Shown: positions 26,700-35,242 of the stretch, piece by piece
Numbering within the stretch: the stretch's first letter is position 1
Layout of the letters: each line of letters starts with the position of its first letter
Assembly: GCF_947503125.1 (NCBI RefSeq)
Contig: NZ_CANNCR010000002.1
Span: forward strand, 62,001-126,000
Reading direction: 5' to 3'
Origin: an uncultured Metabacillus sp.
GTDB taxonomy: Bacteria > Bacillota > Bacilli > Bacillales > Bacillaceae
Length of the DNA stretch: 64,000 nt
The notes under the pieces: model-generated
The model's input: only the letters and a program-made list of their open reading frames with translations
Database searches by the model: none
Told to the model about the DNA's origin: nothing
Translations under genes and position numbers: made by a program

Positions 26700-27161
26700 T
26701 TATGCAACAGTGTGTGGATTTACAAATTCAAAACGTTGTAGTGTTTTATCGCCATCCTGATATTCACCAACATATTTTAACGTGCTTACATTAGTAGCAA
26801 CAGCAGGTACTAATAATCCAGCGTCTACTCCAGTTCCTGCAATAGCGTATCCTCCTACAGTAAATGTTCCACTTACTTGATCTGTAGCGATACTAGCTCC
26901 AACAGGATATTTCTTTAGTAAAGCATATTCGTTTTCTTTTACAGTATCCATTTCAGGATCGTATTGAGATACTTCTACGTCTGCTAAATGACCAGTAGGT
27001 TGATTGTCAGCGTCTAAAAACCAAACGTCTACACCTTCCGCATCTGCTTTAGCGGCAACTTTTGTACTTTCGTTTTTAACAACAAGAATTCCTCGTTTTG
27101 CTTCTACTCCAATTTTGTAGATTTCTGAAATGCTAGATGTTCCAATGACTTCTCTTAACAT
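26700..27161 (-). CDS. Capsid decoration-like protein
   Basis: The 153-residue protein begins MLREVIGTSSISEIYKIGVE and is beta-rich: 'AKRGILVVKNESTKVAAKADAEG', 'AIAGTGVDAGLLVPAVATNVSTLKYVGEYQDG'. A small beta-rich protein directly before the major capsid gene is commonly a head decoration or stabilisation protein. Its start overlaps the end of an endonuclease fragment (27155-27397), so the original upstream context has been changed by insertion. Confidence 0.5.
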   Translation of the reverse strand: MLREVIGTSSISEIYKIGVEAKRGILVVKNESTKVAAKADAEGVDVWFLDADNQPTGHLADVEVSQYDPEMDTVKENEYALLKKYPVGASIATDQVSGTFTVGGYAIAGTGVDAGLLVPAVATNVSTLKYVGEYQDGDKTLQRFEFVNPHTVA

Positions 27162-27397
27162 AATTTATTTCCTCCTTGAGTATGAATGTTTATATTTAAT
27201 TTATTTGATAAAATTTCTTCAATTCTATCAAAATCGTAATACCAAATTTCCAATAGATCGATATTGTTTAATTTTGCATATTCACGCTTTCTTCTATCGT
27301 GCTCTTGTTGCTTATTTAAATTCTTTCTAGTATAGTCTCCACCGGAAACATCATGAAACTCGCCTTGATATTCAATGAATAAGTTTATCAACTCCAA
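27155..27397 (-). pseudogene. C-terminal fragment of an endonuclease gene
   Basis: The frame encodes FIEYQGEFHD, then KQQEHDRRKREYAKLNNIDL followed by LEIWYYDFDRIEEILSNKLN. This is nearly the same as the C-terminus of the full endonuclease at 44694-45734 (LIEYQGEFHD ... KQQEHDKRKREYATKHNIEL followed by LEIWYWDIDNIEVILSDKLN). The first third of that family (DNA-binding and zinc ribbons) is absent and the only start is a poorly placed TTG. Its 3' end runs through the recurrent AT element and the ribosome site of the next gene. It is a remnant of an earlier insertion. Confidence 0.75.
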
Positions 27398-27411
27398 ATA
27401 TGAATAATTTT

Positions 27412-28197
27412 TTACTTACCTTTTCCTAAAAACGACTTCATAACATCCATAGCACTTAACACACCGTCTGAATCTCCATTGTTTAAATCTGTTTTAGCTT
27501 TTGATTGAGCTTTTACTTCACTAACTTCTACATCAGTTTCTTCTTTTTGAGAAGTTTTATTTTCTTTGAATTTAGCAATAGCCTTGCGACCTTTAATGAC
27601 TTCAATCTTTTCTTGGCTAGACTCATAGTTTTCTAAAGTTAATTCAGAGAAAATAGTAGATAGCGTTTCATCTTCTTCTAATTCAGAAGCTTGAATTAAT
27701 TCATCTTCTAAGGCAAAAGTTTTTAACTCTTCCTTCTTAGAAGCTAATTCACGTTCTTTTTCAGCAAGTTCCATTTCCTCAACTTTTTCCTTATATTGAG
27801 TTAATTCTGCAACTTGCGTTTCAAGATCCTCTTTCTCTTTAGTAAGTTCTGAAACAGCTTTACCTGCATCCGCAATCTCTTTCTCAGTTTCAGTTAATTT
27901 TATTTCTAATTCAGAAACTTGAGTTTCAATTTGTTCTTTTGGAACGAACACCATTTTCACATCTTTTTGAGAAGTAACGCTAATTGTGTCATCTGAGTTT
28001 ACCGTGTAAACAAATTCAACATAATCTTCCTCAGATTCACGATCCCATGTATATGCAATTGCACGGTATTCATAAGGTTGTAACATTGAAATATAGTACC
28101 ACTTATCTTCGTTGGCAGAATTGATTGCTTTTCTGACTTTTTTATATAGATCATTGTCAGTTAAAGCCGATAATTCTTTTTGATTTTCTTTTTCCAT
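27412..28197 (-). CDS. Nested in-frame scaffold product
   Basis: An internal ATG at 28197 (codon 236 of the larger gene) is preceded by AAGGAGGAAGAGA, one of the best ribosome sites in the operon. The product would be 261 residues (MEKENQKELSALTDNDLYKK...) and consist of a small domain plus the coiled coil. Nested scaffold genes within head-protease genes are known in lambda-like phages (C/Nu3). Production of this form here is inferred from the start site only. Confidence 0.55.
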   Translation of the reverse strand: MEKENQKELSALTDNDLYKKVRKAINSANEDKWYYISMLQPYEYRAIAYTWDRESEEDYVEFVYTVNSDDTISVTSQKDVKMVFVPKEQIETQVSELEIKLTETEKEIADAGKAVSELTKEKEDLETQVAELTQYKEKVEEMELAEKERELASKKEELKTFALEDELIQASELEEDETLSTIFSELTLENYESSQEKIEVIKGRKAIAKFKENKTSQKEETDVEVSEVKAQSKAKTDLNNGDSDGVLSAMDVMKSFLGKGK

Positions 28198-28902
28198 TTC
28201 TCTTCCTCCTTCATTCGAAATAGTTGCATTATTTACTTCTGTATTTTCAGAAAGTGAAATCATATCTTGTGATAAAGCACTTGTAAATTCATCATCGGGT
28301 ATAGAGGAGGCAACTTCTAAAACACCAGAAGCTTTATAAGCAGGGGGGACAAATTCACCCAATAAAGCGTGGCCTATAAATACTCCATCATCTACAACTT
28401 TTACAGTCTTTCCGTCAATTGTTTCTTCATGCGATTCAATGACGTTAATTTCCCAACTTGTTTTAAGTCCTTTTTTACTGGACGATCTCTTTTTAAATAC
28501 TTTGTAAGCCTCCGAAAATCTCTTCCACACTTTAGCTTTGGCAGTTATATATTCAACATCATCAATTGTTTCAATTGAAGTTTCGTAAAAGCTCCCAAAA
28601 GCAGAAGTATCAAATTCAACAGATTTAACTTTATTACCTTGATCATCCGTTTCTTCAACTATTTTAGCGTTGTGTCCTGAAAAATCTCTTTTACCATCAA
28701 ATCGAGTTACTACTTTACCAACTACAGGTTTAATATTTAAAGTTGATAACCAGTTCTCAATTTTTTCTCTATTAAGTGAAACTCCATTCGCATTAGGATT
28801 GAAGTCACATATGATAAATTTAACATCAGCAGTATCACTATTTTCATCTTCACTAAGAATAATATTAAAATTACTTGTTAACTTAATAGTTTCCTTTTCC
28901 AA
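27412..28902 (-). CDS. Prohead protease-scaffold fusion (probable)
   Basis: The 496-residue protein lies between portal and capsid genes, where head protease and scaffold are encoded. The N-terminal ~205 residues ('FIICDFNPNANGVSLNREKIENWLSTLNIKPVVGKVVTRFDGKRDFSGHNAK' and 'GHALLGEFVPPAYKASGVLEV') resemble XkdF-type putative head proteases. Residues ~325-420 are a strong coiled coil (LEIKLTETEKEIADAGKAVS ... ), typical of scaffolds. An internal ribosome site and ATG (28197) would yield the scaffold part alone. A separate ClpP-like protease is encoded at 34286, so which one processes the head is uncertain. Confidence 0.65.
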   Translation of the reverse strand: MEKETIKLTSNFNIILSEDENSDTADVKFIICDFNPNANGVSLNREKIENWLSTLNIKPVVGKVVTRFDGKRDFSGHNAKIVEETDDQGNKVKSVEFDTSAFGSFYETSIETIDDVEYITAKAKVWKRFSEAYKVFKKRSSSKKGLKTSWEINVIESHEETIDGKTVKVVDDGVFIGHALLGEFVPPAYKASGVLEVASSIPDDEFTSALSQDMISLSENTEVNNATISNEGGREMEKENQKELSALTDNDLYKKVRKAINSANEDKWYYISMLQPYEYRAIAYTWDRESEEDYVEFVYTVNSDDTISVTSQKDVKMVFVPKEQIETQVSELEIKLTETEKEIADAGKAVSELTKEKEDLETQVAELTQYKEKVEEMELAEKERELASKKEELKTFALEDELIQASELEEDETLSTIFSELTLENYESSQEKIEVIKGRKAIAKFKENKTSQKEETDVEVSEVKAQSKAKTDLNNGDSDGVLSAMDVMKSFLGKGK

Positions 28903-28934
28903 TATCTATTTCACCTCCTTAAAAGGGAGTTGCA

Positions 28935-29087
28935 TTATCCAAATTCAATGTTAGATTCTTTTAATAGCTTATCCACTTCTTCTTTGTTAGGAGGGGAGGG
29001 AGGCGTCAATACAATTTCTCCATTAACTATTTCAACAAGCAATTTTTCATTGCAACATGGACAATTTAATTCAATTTTGTTTGACAC
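28935..29087 (-). CDS. Small zinc-ribbon-like protein (50 aa)
   Basis: GTG at 29087 with AAGGTGATTT upstream (which also contains the portal stop codon) starts MSNKIELNCPCCNEKLLVEI, ending KESNIEFG. CPCC could be half of a zinc site shared by a dimer. It lies between portal and protease-scaffold genes and is tightly coupled to the portal gene. Function unknown. Confidence 0.6.
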   Translation of the reverse strand: MSNKIELNCPCCNEKLLVEIVNGEIVLTPPSPPNKEEVDKLLKESNIEFG

Positions 29088-29092
29088 ATAAA

Positions 29093-30682
29093 TCACCTTC
29101 CGTTGTCCCCATTGTATTCTTTGTCATAATCCTGTTTTTCAAGATCATCGCTATCTGACGGTCTACCCGAATCATCAGAATTATCACCATTGTTTGTATA
29201 AGCTGTCATTCTAGGTTTAAATATTTCTTCATATCCTAGTTCTGTTTCTCTCTGTCTTCTTCTAGCTTCAGTATCAACGTCAAGACCGAGTGTATTATAT
29301 ACAGTTTCAAGACTTGCATTTAATTCAGTATTTAGAAGTTTAGCTAATTGAATAGAGAGTTCTGCGTTTAGTTTCTCTGAGTCCATTATTTTAATTTTTG
29401 GACAATACTTTAATGGGTCAAATCCTAAATCTACCAAAATGCCTTTATACCATTTGACTAAGACTTTTTCTAGTTGCTCACTAATACGATTAATAGTCTT
29501 TAATAGTTCGGTAATACTTATCTGGGCAGCACCGTAGCTTCCTTTGTCTGCACTTAAGTGTGATATACCAATAGAGGTCATAATCTGATTTTTATATTCA
29601 TTCTTAACTTGAACGTTGGTAGGTTCTAATTTTGATTCAACATATTCGATAGATTCAGTCCAAGGTGGAGCTGTAAATACTGTTACTCCATTTTGATTTA
29701 GAGCAGACATCAGATCTACATGTGATTTTGCTTGTGCGCTACTCCAAGTGATGTTCGGAATTTCTTTAGATTTAGTAATTAATTCTTTAGATAGCTTCTG
29801 AAATATGATTTTTTTACCACGAATTAATGTACTTTTATCATCGGAAAGTTCTATATTTTCCAATCTAATTACAGGTTTCAATGCTTTAAAAATAGGGGAT
29901 AGTCCATATTTTCTATTAAGATTGTTTATTCTCATTACGCCTGAATTTTTAATATTTAAAATTGCATATTGTTCCTTATTAATATAGGCATCGTAAACTT
30001 CTTTTGGATAAGTATCTTTTATTTCATCTTCCATGCTTTTATAGAAAAGAGGTTGATTCTTTTTGTTTTTTTTATAAACTTTCCTCAATCTTGATTCCAA
30101 TTCTTTCATGTTAACTAAAAGATAAGGTTCGTTTCCTTCTGAATAGTCAGCAATTTCACATATTCCAATGGGGTAGAAGTCAACTTGATAATTATCATTC
30201 TCAATGTCTTTTCTTAAATAAAGAAAATAATTTCCATCCATGTATGTCATGGGTATTGATTTTGTTATTAAGTCGTCTAGTCCAATTTTTTCATTAAACC
30301 TTTTGATGATAGTGTCTACTTGATTGAAAGTATCACTGTCTTTTTCATCGTAATTTGGATAGGATAAATCCCAATCTGAATTAACGTTAATTTCTATAGC
30401 TTCAAACAACTTTCCTAAAATACTATCTTTATTTACGAAGTATCTAACAATACTATTTATCTTTGTAATATTCATTAAGTTTGTTTGAGCATTATAGGCT
30501 AGACTGTCAATATCCTCAATTTTAAAATTAATCAATCCAGAACTTTCATTAAAGTATGTAGATTTGAAATTAGACTTATTTGTAAAATCATAAACAGCTT
30601 TTTCAAAAGATTCTCTTTCAAACTTTTCAGAGGTAATCAGAAATGTATCTTCGTCTACATTAGAAACAATCTTATCTGCCAA
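29093..30682 (-). CDS. yonE: Portal protein
   Basis: The 529-residue protein starts at TTG 30682 after GAGGTGAT. It follows the large terminase gene and has portal-like character: 'YMDGNYFLYLRKDIENDNYQVDFYPIGICEI', 'NLNRKYGLSPIFKALKPVIRLENIELSDD', a glutamine/asparagine helix and 'MTSIGISHLSADKGSYGAAQISITELLKTI', which fits the wing and stem helices. The tail is hydrophilic (NNGDNSDDSGRPSDSDDLEK). It would form the dodecameric ring for DNA passage. The gene order terminase-portal matches SPbeta yonF-yonE as I recall it. Confidence 0.8.
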   Translation of the reverse strand: MADKIVSNVDEDTFLITSEKFERESFEKAVYDFTNKSNFKSTYFNESSGLINFKIEDIDSLAYNAQTNLMNITKINSIVRYFVNKDSILGKLFEAIEINVNSDWDLSYPNYDEKDSDTFNQVDTIIKRFNEKIGLDDLITKSIPMTYMDGNYFLYLRKDIENDNYQVDFYPIGICEIADYSEGNEPYLLVNMKELESRLRKVYKKNKKNQPLFYKSMEDEIKDTYPKEVYDAYINKEQYAILNIKNSGVMRINNLNRKYGLSPIFKALKPVIRLENIELSDDKSTLIRGKKIIFQKLSKELITKSKEIPNITWSSAQAKSHVDLMSALNQNGVTVFTAPPWTESIEYVESKLEPTNVQVKNEYKNQIMTSIGISHLSADKGSYGAAQISITELLKTINRISEQLEKVLVKWYKGILVDLGFDPLKYCPKIKIMDSEKLNAELSIQLAKLLNTELNASLETVYNTLGLDVDTEARRRQRETELGYEEIFKPRMTAYTNNGDNSDDSGRPSDSDDLEKQDYDKEYNGDNGR

Positions 30683-30713
30683 TATAAATCACCTCGCTTC
30701 ACAATAAATTTAC

Positions 30714-32612
30714 TTATAATTTAATATTTAAAGATGATACTTGAGTAGGAATAGTGAATAAATCGATCTCTTCTAATTTTCTATTTACAATATTGTCTCT
30801 TCTTAATTGTTGTAAATACCATCCAAGCATTGCCATACAATAAGCACGGTCATCATTCATTTTTCCTTCTTTATCCTTAGAAAGATCGTAACGATAATTA
30901 TTGTTTGCACCAGTTTCACGATAAATATTTACTAACTCTTCTTTGGCTAAATCAATATTTTTTAATGCCAACTCTTCCTCAAAATCAAGTTTAAATTTCT
31001 TGTGTTCAATTTCTTTTTCTTTAACTAATTGAATTTGACCATTTTGATCTGTAGTTTCAACTTCAACTTCTTTACCTGTCTCAATAGGTATCATTAAATA
31101 TCCACTTGAATCATACTCTGAAGTGAAGCTAACTAAGTCAAGATTCATCATCTCAACAAGTGCATCGAACATCTCTTTTTTATATTTTTGAGGTGACATA
31201 AGTTTAACTTTATCTACAGCGTTAGGGAATTTATGAACATGATCCTTGCATTCAATAGAGTCGATCAAACCTTTATGCTTGAATCCATTTTCATCTTCCC
31301 AATCTTCCATAAGGTAATCTGCAATTGTTGTACCATGTCCACCAGCACCACTATCAATGAGTAAGCATTCAATATTCTCGTAATCAGCCATTTGCTCACC
31401 ATTTAAAGATAATATCATTTTCTTTAATTGTTGAATTTGTTCGGGTGTACGCATAGGTGTCTTTTTCTTTTTACCGATATCAACAAAACTTACTCCACCG
31501 CAAACTTCTAATCTATATCCCACTTGTTCATCTTGAATAATTTCACCGACCATGCATACTGAGTTGTCATAGTCGTGTGCAGGGTCATAGGCAAGTACAA
31601 ACATTCTCTTCTTTTTACTGTCATTTTTTAATACTGGTAATCTTACTTTTGAATTTTTTACAATAGTTGCTCTTTTAAAGACTTGTTTGTCCCCACCATC
31701 AACAGAGAACTTATTGTAAAACTCTCTAAGAGCCTTTTCTTTGTTTTTACGCATCTCAGCAGTTATCTCATCTTTGTTAATAAGAGACACAGGGTATTTT
31801 TTACCGTTAAATGTCGCATTAATCATAACTTCACAGTTTAAATCGCAAACGAAGTAATTTTTATCGCCTAAGAACATTCGTTTAGAATAATCTTTATACA
31901 ACATATAAAAATAACTATCTGTTGAAGAAGCAGAGGATATAAATAAACGTTGGTTAGGAATTTGCTTAGGGAATGTTCCAACATCCATTTTTCCACCAAG
32001 ACGGAATGTTGAGTTTTGAAGTAGGAAAGGGATAGTAGCAACAACATATTCCTCGCTAGTCCAACCACTTTCATCATAAACATTTAACGATGAACGTTTA
32101 CCACGGTTGTTGTTTACATCTCCACTTAAACTTGTCACCGAACTCCCATTGTAAAGTTTATAGTTGAATCCAGATTGAGAGTGGGTGAATCCATCTGTGT
32201 TTGCTGCCGACTTAACTAATTCTCCCATAAAAAAATCTGTAAGACCTGTAAAACTAGCGATCTCCTTCTTAGCAATCTTTTCAATCTTTAAAAAGGTATC
32301 CTGACTCTGTGCGGATACGTTACTGAGAATGTAACTATTATGCCCGTTAATTAATATTCCCTTTGCCATAATAAATGGAGCAGACAAAGTTGATTTCCCA
32401 CCGTTACGTGTAATACACCAAAGGTTATAAGGTGCAATCCAAGAATTCATAAATGCATATTTTTGTGCGTCAAGAAACTGAATTCCTAAAAATTGCTCAC
32501 AGAATTTGATTGGATTTTTCCGACCCCATTGAATAATTTCTGATAACTTTAAATAACCTTCTAATTTTCGTTGTGAAATTTGAGCGTCTGTACTCCTTAT
32601 GAAAAAGTCCAT
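30714..32612 (-). CDS. terL: Terminase large subunit
   Basis: The 632-residue protein has a packaging ATPase domain with Walker A-like RNGGKST near residue 70 and Walker B 'SLNVYDESGW' near 180. The RNase H-like nuclease domain begins around residue 335 with 'FVLAYDPAHDYDNSV' and has 'CLLIDSGAGGHGT' near 415. It also shows the sensor-like 'SNVSAQSQDT'. It cuts concatemeric phage DNA and pumps it through the portal. A strong ribosome site (GAGGAGG) precedes ATG. It corresponds to SPbeta YonF by order. Confidence 0.92.
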   Translation of the reverse strand: MDFFIRSTDAQISQRKLEGYLKLSEIIQWGRKNPIKFCEQFLGIQFLDAQKYAFMNSWIAPYNLWCITRNGGKSTLSAPFIMAKGILINGHNSYILSNVSAQSQDTFLKIEKIAKKEIASFTGLTDFFMGELVKSAANTDGFTHSQSGFNYKLYNGSSVTSLSGDVNNNRGKRSSLNVYDESGWTSEEYVVATIPFLLQNSTFRLGGKMDVGTFPKQIPNQRLFISSASSTDSYFYMLYKDYSKRMFLGDKNYFVCDLNCEVMINATFNGKKYPVSLINKDEITAEMRKNKEKALREFYNKFSVDGGDKQVFKRATIVKNSKVRLPVLKNDSKKKRMFVLAYDPAHDYDNSVCMVGEIIQDEQVGYRLEVCGGVSFVDIGKKKKTPMRTPEQIQQLKKMILSLNGEQMADYENIECLLIDSGAGGHGTTIADYLMEDWEDENGFKHKGLIDSIECKDHVHKFPNAVDKVKLMSPQKYKKEMFDALVEMMNLDLVSFTSEYDSSGYLMIPIETGKEVEVETTDQNGQIQLVKEKEIEHKKFKLDFEEELALKNIDLAKEELVNIYRETGANNNYRYDLSKDKEGKMNDDRAYCMAMLGWYLQQLRRDNIVNRKLEEIDLFTIPTQVSSLNIKL

Positions 32613-32625
32613 ATTATAAACCTCC

Positions 32626-33681
32626 TCATAAAGTTCTTAAATCTCCTTTTAATTTAGCAATTTCAAGCCTTAATAAACGATTATCTTCTTCTTCTTTAAT
32701 TAACTTTTCATCAAGTTGAGAAATCATTTCTTTTTGTTGGGCAATCATATCTGTATAATCATTTTCATCGAGCATTAATTGATCTAGAATACTTCTATTG
32801 CTTAAATCAGCAACTTGTTTCATGGATTCACTTGTTTCAATGTCGAAAAGATTTAGCTCGGCAGAAGATAGACCTATTTCGTTTAATTTACGTACAATGC
32901 CATTTAGTGTATTGCCGCCTTTACTCTTATTATTGTTATGGTTTACAGATATTCCGTTGTCCTTAGCTAGAGCGAGTACAGACTTTAACATTTTCTCTTT
33001 CGCTGTAATAAGTGAATTTACACTACCAACTTTTTCAGCAAAATTATCAACATCTGATGTTATTTTTGAAATAGCATAATTAATTTTATCTATTTGATTA
33101 AAAGTTTTAACAATTTCAATTACAGCCGGAAGCTTAAAATTATCTTCTAATGTATTTTCATCCAGAAAATCTACTAGTCTATTGTATAATCCAACTTTGT
33201 CGCTTTCATTTTCAAACATAAATGGATCGTATCCAAGCATTCTTATAACGTCATTTCTGTTCTTTTCATCAGATTCAGAGGTTTTTATTTCTTTCGGTGT
33301 AGTATCAACGTCTTCTTTTGGAGCGACCTCATTCTTATTGGCATTGACACTAATATCACCATCACGCCATCTTTTATTACGGTTTTGTTGCAACCCAAGA
33401 TTTTTCATATATAATTTAAAGGCATTTTTATTTACTTCTTTTGCTTCATTTTCAGAAGAAGTTAAAAGAGCAGATATAAATGGCTTATCAAGCATTTGTA
33501 ATATGTCTATCATTTTTTCTTTGTCGTATTCATTTTCATCAGTTACTACATAGCTCCATATACAATCCTTACATACGGATAGTTTATTGTTGTTTCTGTG
33601 GATATAAGAATGAGAAGCATAGTAATTTTCAGGAGCTTTAGACTTTCCGCAACATGTACAAACTATATATTCCTTTGACAT
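32626..33681 (-). CDS. Zinc-ribbon coiled-coil protein, terminase small subunit candidate
   Basis: ATG 33681 follows TTAGGTGATAAAA; the GTG at 33690 is within the ribosome site. The ~351-residue protein opens with a zinc ribbon (CTCCGKSKAPENYY ... CKDC), a charged linker, and an extended helical region with a coiled coil at the C-terminus (QQKEMISQLDEKLIKEEEDN). It ends 13 nt before the large terminase gene. By position it could be the small terminase subunit that recognises the packaging site. No known small-terminase motif is obvious. Confidence 0.55.
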   Translation of the reverse strand: MSKEYIVCTCCGKSKAPENYYASHSYIHRNNNKLSVCKDCIWSYVVTDENEYDKEKMIDILQMLDKPFISALLTSSENEAKEVNKNAFKLYMKNLGLQQNRNKRWRDGDISVNANKNEVAPKEDVDTTPKEIKTSESDEKNRNDVIRMLGYDPFMFENESDKVGLYNRLVDFLDENTLEDNFKLPAVIEIVKTFNQIDKINYAISKITSDVDNFAEKVGSVNSLITAKEKMLKSVLALAKDNGISVNHNNNKSKGGNTLNGIVRKLNEIGLSSAELNLFDIETSESMKQVADLSNRSILDQLMLDENDYTDMIAQQKEMISQLDEKLIKEEEDNRLLRLEIAKLKGDLRTL

Positions 33682-33715
33682 TTTTATCACCTAATTTCTC
33701 AGTAAGAATTATCCT

Positions 33716-33802
33716 TTAATACACTTTAAGAGAATTGCTCAATCACTTTGAAAAAGGAGAGGGAAAACAAAGCAACTAAACAATTCTCTTAAAATGTATT
33801 AA
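33716..33802. other. Long-stem hairpin I in the 33682-33936 gap
   Basis: TTAATACA-CT-TTAAGAGAATTG (33716-33737) pairs with CAATTCTCTTAA-AA-TGTATTAA (33781-33802): 20 bp in two perfect blocks of 8 and 12 around a 2x2 internal loop. The 43-nt apical part includes GGAGAGGG (CCCTCTCC on the sense minus strand). Confidence 0.75.
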
Positions 33803-33820
33803 TATCAAAAACCCTTTACC

Positions 33821-33863
33821 TAAGTATCAATAGCAGAGAGGGGAGAGCTACTATTGATACTTA
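33821..33863. other. Long-stem hairpin II in the same gap
   Basis: TAAGTATCAATAG and CTATTGATACTTA form a perfect 13-bp stem around a 17-nt loop containing GAGAGGGGAGAG. On the minus strand no T-run follows, so it is not a simple terminator. Confidence 0.75.
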
Positions 33864-33936
33864 TAAAAAGATTCTTGAGGGGATATAGATAAAATTGATG
33901 TTTTAAATCAATTCATCGAACATGTTTTATTTACTT

Positions 33937-34272
33937 TTATAACTCTTGCTTTTCAGCAGCTAATTTCTGATGTTTAGCAATCTCAACATTCATTTCTTTA
34001 TTGATCTTAGCTGTTTCAAGATTATGTTCTATAGTTTGCTTATTTAATAGATAATCCAATACAAACCCTTGATCTACTCCTGTGTTTAACAACGCAGTTA
34101 TCACACCTGCTAAATGGGAAGTATCAGCAATTCCTTTATGGAAACTTTCTGTGTCATACCATTCCATTGGAATTTCAATAGGAGGTAATTTATCATCTAC
34201 CGAACCACCCATTAATTCTTGTAACTGTTCTTCAGTTAATTCTAATGCTTCTGTGTTATTTTGGTCTTCCAT
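33937..34272 (-). CDS. Hypothetical acidic protein (111 aa)
   Basis: The protein starts MEDQNNTEALELTEEQLQEL followed by MGGSVDDKLPP. The rest is helical ('LAGVITALLNTGVDQGFVLDYLLNKQTIEHNLETAKINKEMNVEIAKHQK'). The LTEEQLQELMGG stretch looks like a double-glycine leader but there is no matching transporter nearby. It lies between the ClpP-like protease and the zinc-ribbon gene. A role in head assembly is possible from position only. Confidence 0.6.
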   Translation of the reverse strand: MEDQNNTEALELTEEQLQELMGGSVDDKLPPIEIPMEWYDTESFHKGIADTSHLAGVITALLNTGVDQGFVLDYLLNKQTIEHNLETAKINKEMNVEIAKHQKLAAEKQEL

Positions 34273-34285
34273 GATAATTACCTCC

Positions 34286-34870
34286 TTAAATGATATGGTC
34301 TATTACGCCTAGTTCTAATGCTTCTTCGCTCCACATAAACCAGTCGAATTTTCTGCGTTTAATATCCTCTAATTGCTCATCAGTAATTTTAGTATATTTA
34401 GTTATTAACTCTTTCAATCTATTCCAAATAGCAATTGTTTCTTCGACAGATTCAATTTGATCTTGGAGAGTTCCCCAAGTAGCCGAAGAGGGCTGATGAC
34501 ACATAATACGAGAATGCTTTAAACCTCTACGATAACTACCGCAAAGTAGTATCATAAATCCCATTGACATTGCGACAGAGTTGACAGTAGTGATAATTCT
34601 ATAACCGTCTTCACGCATAGAAAGGATTTTAGAGATGAGTGCTAGACCGTGGTAACAAACTCCACCATAGCTATCTAGAATAATTTCTATATCTTTTTTA
34701 GTACCTTCTTGTTTATCAAAGTGAGAAAGTCTATCTAACAGATAACAAGCTTTAAACATTGATTCTCTGTCCACTTCTTCACTAATAAAAATACGTCTGT
34801 CTCTCATTGCAGAGTTAATTTTCATTTCATCTAGAAAACGATCAGGGTAAACGTAACTAAGTTCTGACAT
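34286..34870 (-). CDS. ClpP-like serine protease (S14)
   Basis: The 194-residue protein has the ClpP fold signatures: 'ISEEVDRESMFKACYLLDRLSHFD', 'DIEIILDSYGGVCYHGLALI', catalytic Ser in NSVAMSMGF (~residue 102) and catalytic His in RIMCHQPSS (~125), with 'FMWSEEALELGVID' at the end. In phages, such ClpP-like proteins often act in head maturation. Here it lies upstream of the terminase genes rather than next to the capsid gene. It might instead act with host ClpX/ClpC. Confidence 0.82.
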   Translation of the reverse strand: MSELSYVYPDRFLDEMKINSAMRDRRIFISEEVDRESMFKACYLLDRLSHFDKQEGTKKDIEIILDSYGGVCYHGLALISKILSMREDGYRIITTVNSVAMSMGFMILLCGSYRRGLKHSRIMCHQPSSATWGTLQDQIESVEETIAIWNRLKELITKYTKITDEQLEDIKRRKFDWFMWSEEALELGVIDHII

Positions 34871-34920
34871 ATGTAAACCTCCTTATAGTAGGAGGTAGCG
34901 CACAAATTTAATTGTGATAC

Positions 34921-34942
34921 CTAATATATGTATAATTTATTT
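34921..34942 (-). promoter_or_regulatory. Recurrent AT intergenic element
   Basis: Minus-strand AAATAAATTATACATATATT, followed by AG, upstream of the ClpP-like gene. It shares TAAATTATACATATAT with the copy at 44291-44314. Confidence 0.5.
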
Positions 34943-34950
34943 TTGAAAAA

Positions 34951-35226
34951 TTATAAGTTACATTCTCCATCTTCACAGTCGCAACATTCTTCGCAACAAT
35001 CACATTCGCCATCAAGAACTTCTAATAATTCAATCTTACGATTAATATCATTAACAAGAGCCTCTTTAAATCCCAAGTCAGTTGCTTCATCAATTAGTTG
35101 ACGGACAAAGAATTCTAATTCATCAACTGTGTCTGACTGTAGAATAAGTTCTATATACTTTTCAGTTAAATCACAAGTAGGGCATTCGCAAGGTTCTTCG
35201 GTTTGTTGAAATTTTAGAATAGACAT
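34951..35226 (-). CDS. Cysteine-rich small protein (91 aa)
   Basis: The N-terminus has CECPTC and the C-terminus is CDCCEECCDCEDGEC, 12 Cys in total flanking a helical middle (TEKYIELILQSDTVDELEFF...). The clusters should bind metal, possibly zinc. The protein is strongly acidic, which argues against direct DNA binding. It follows the metallophosphoesterase gene closely. Function unknown. Confidence 0.7.
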   Translation of the reverse strand: MSILKFQQTEEPCECPTCDLTEKYIELILQSDTVDELEFFVRQLIDEATDLGFKEALVNDINRKIELLEVLDGECDCCEECCDCEDGECNL

Positions 35227-35242
35227 TAAATTCTCCTTTTAA

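Noticed and set aside
27412-28902. Frameshift between protease and scaffold parts
   Set aside because: The frame is continuous; the internal start is in frame and no slippery sequence is needed.
33182-33553. 123-codon plus-strand frame
   Set aside because: Antisense shadow of the zinc-ribbon coiled-coil gene; composition is Ser/Phe-rich and no ribosome site precedes it.
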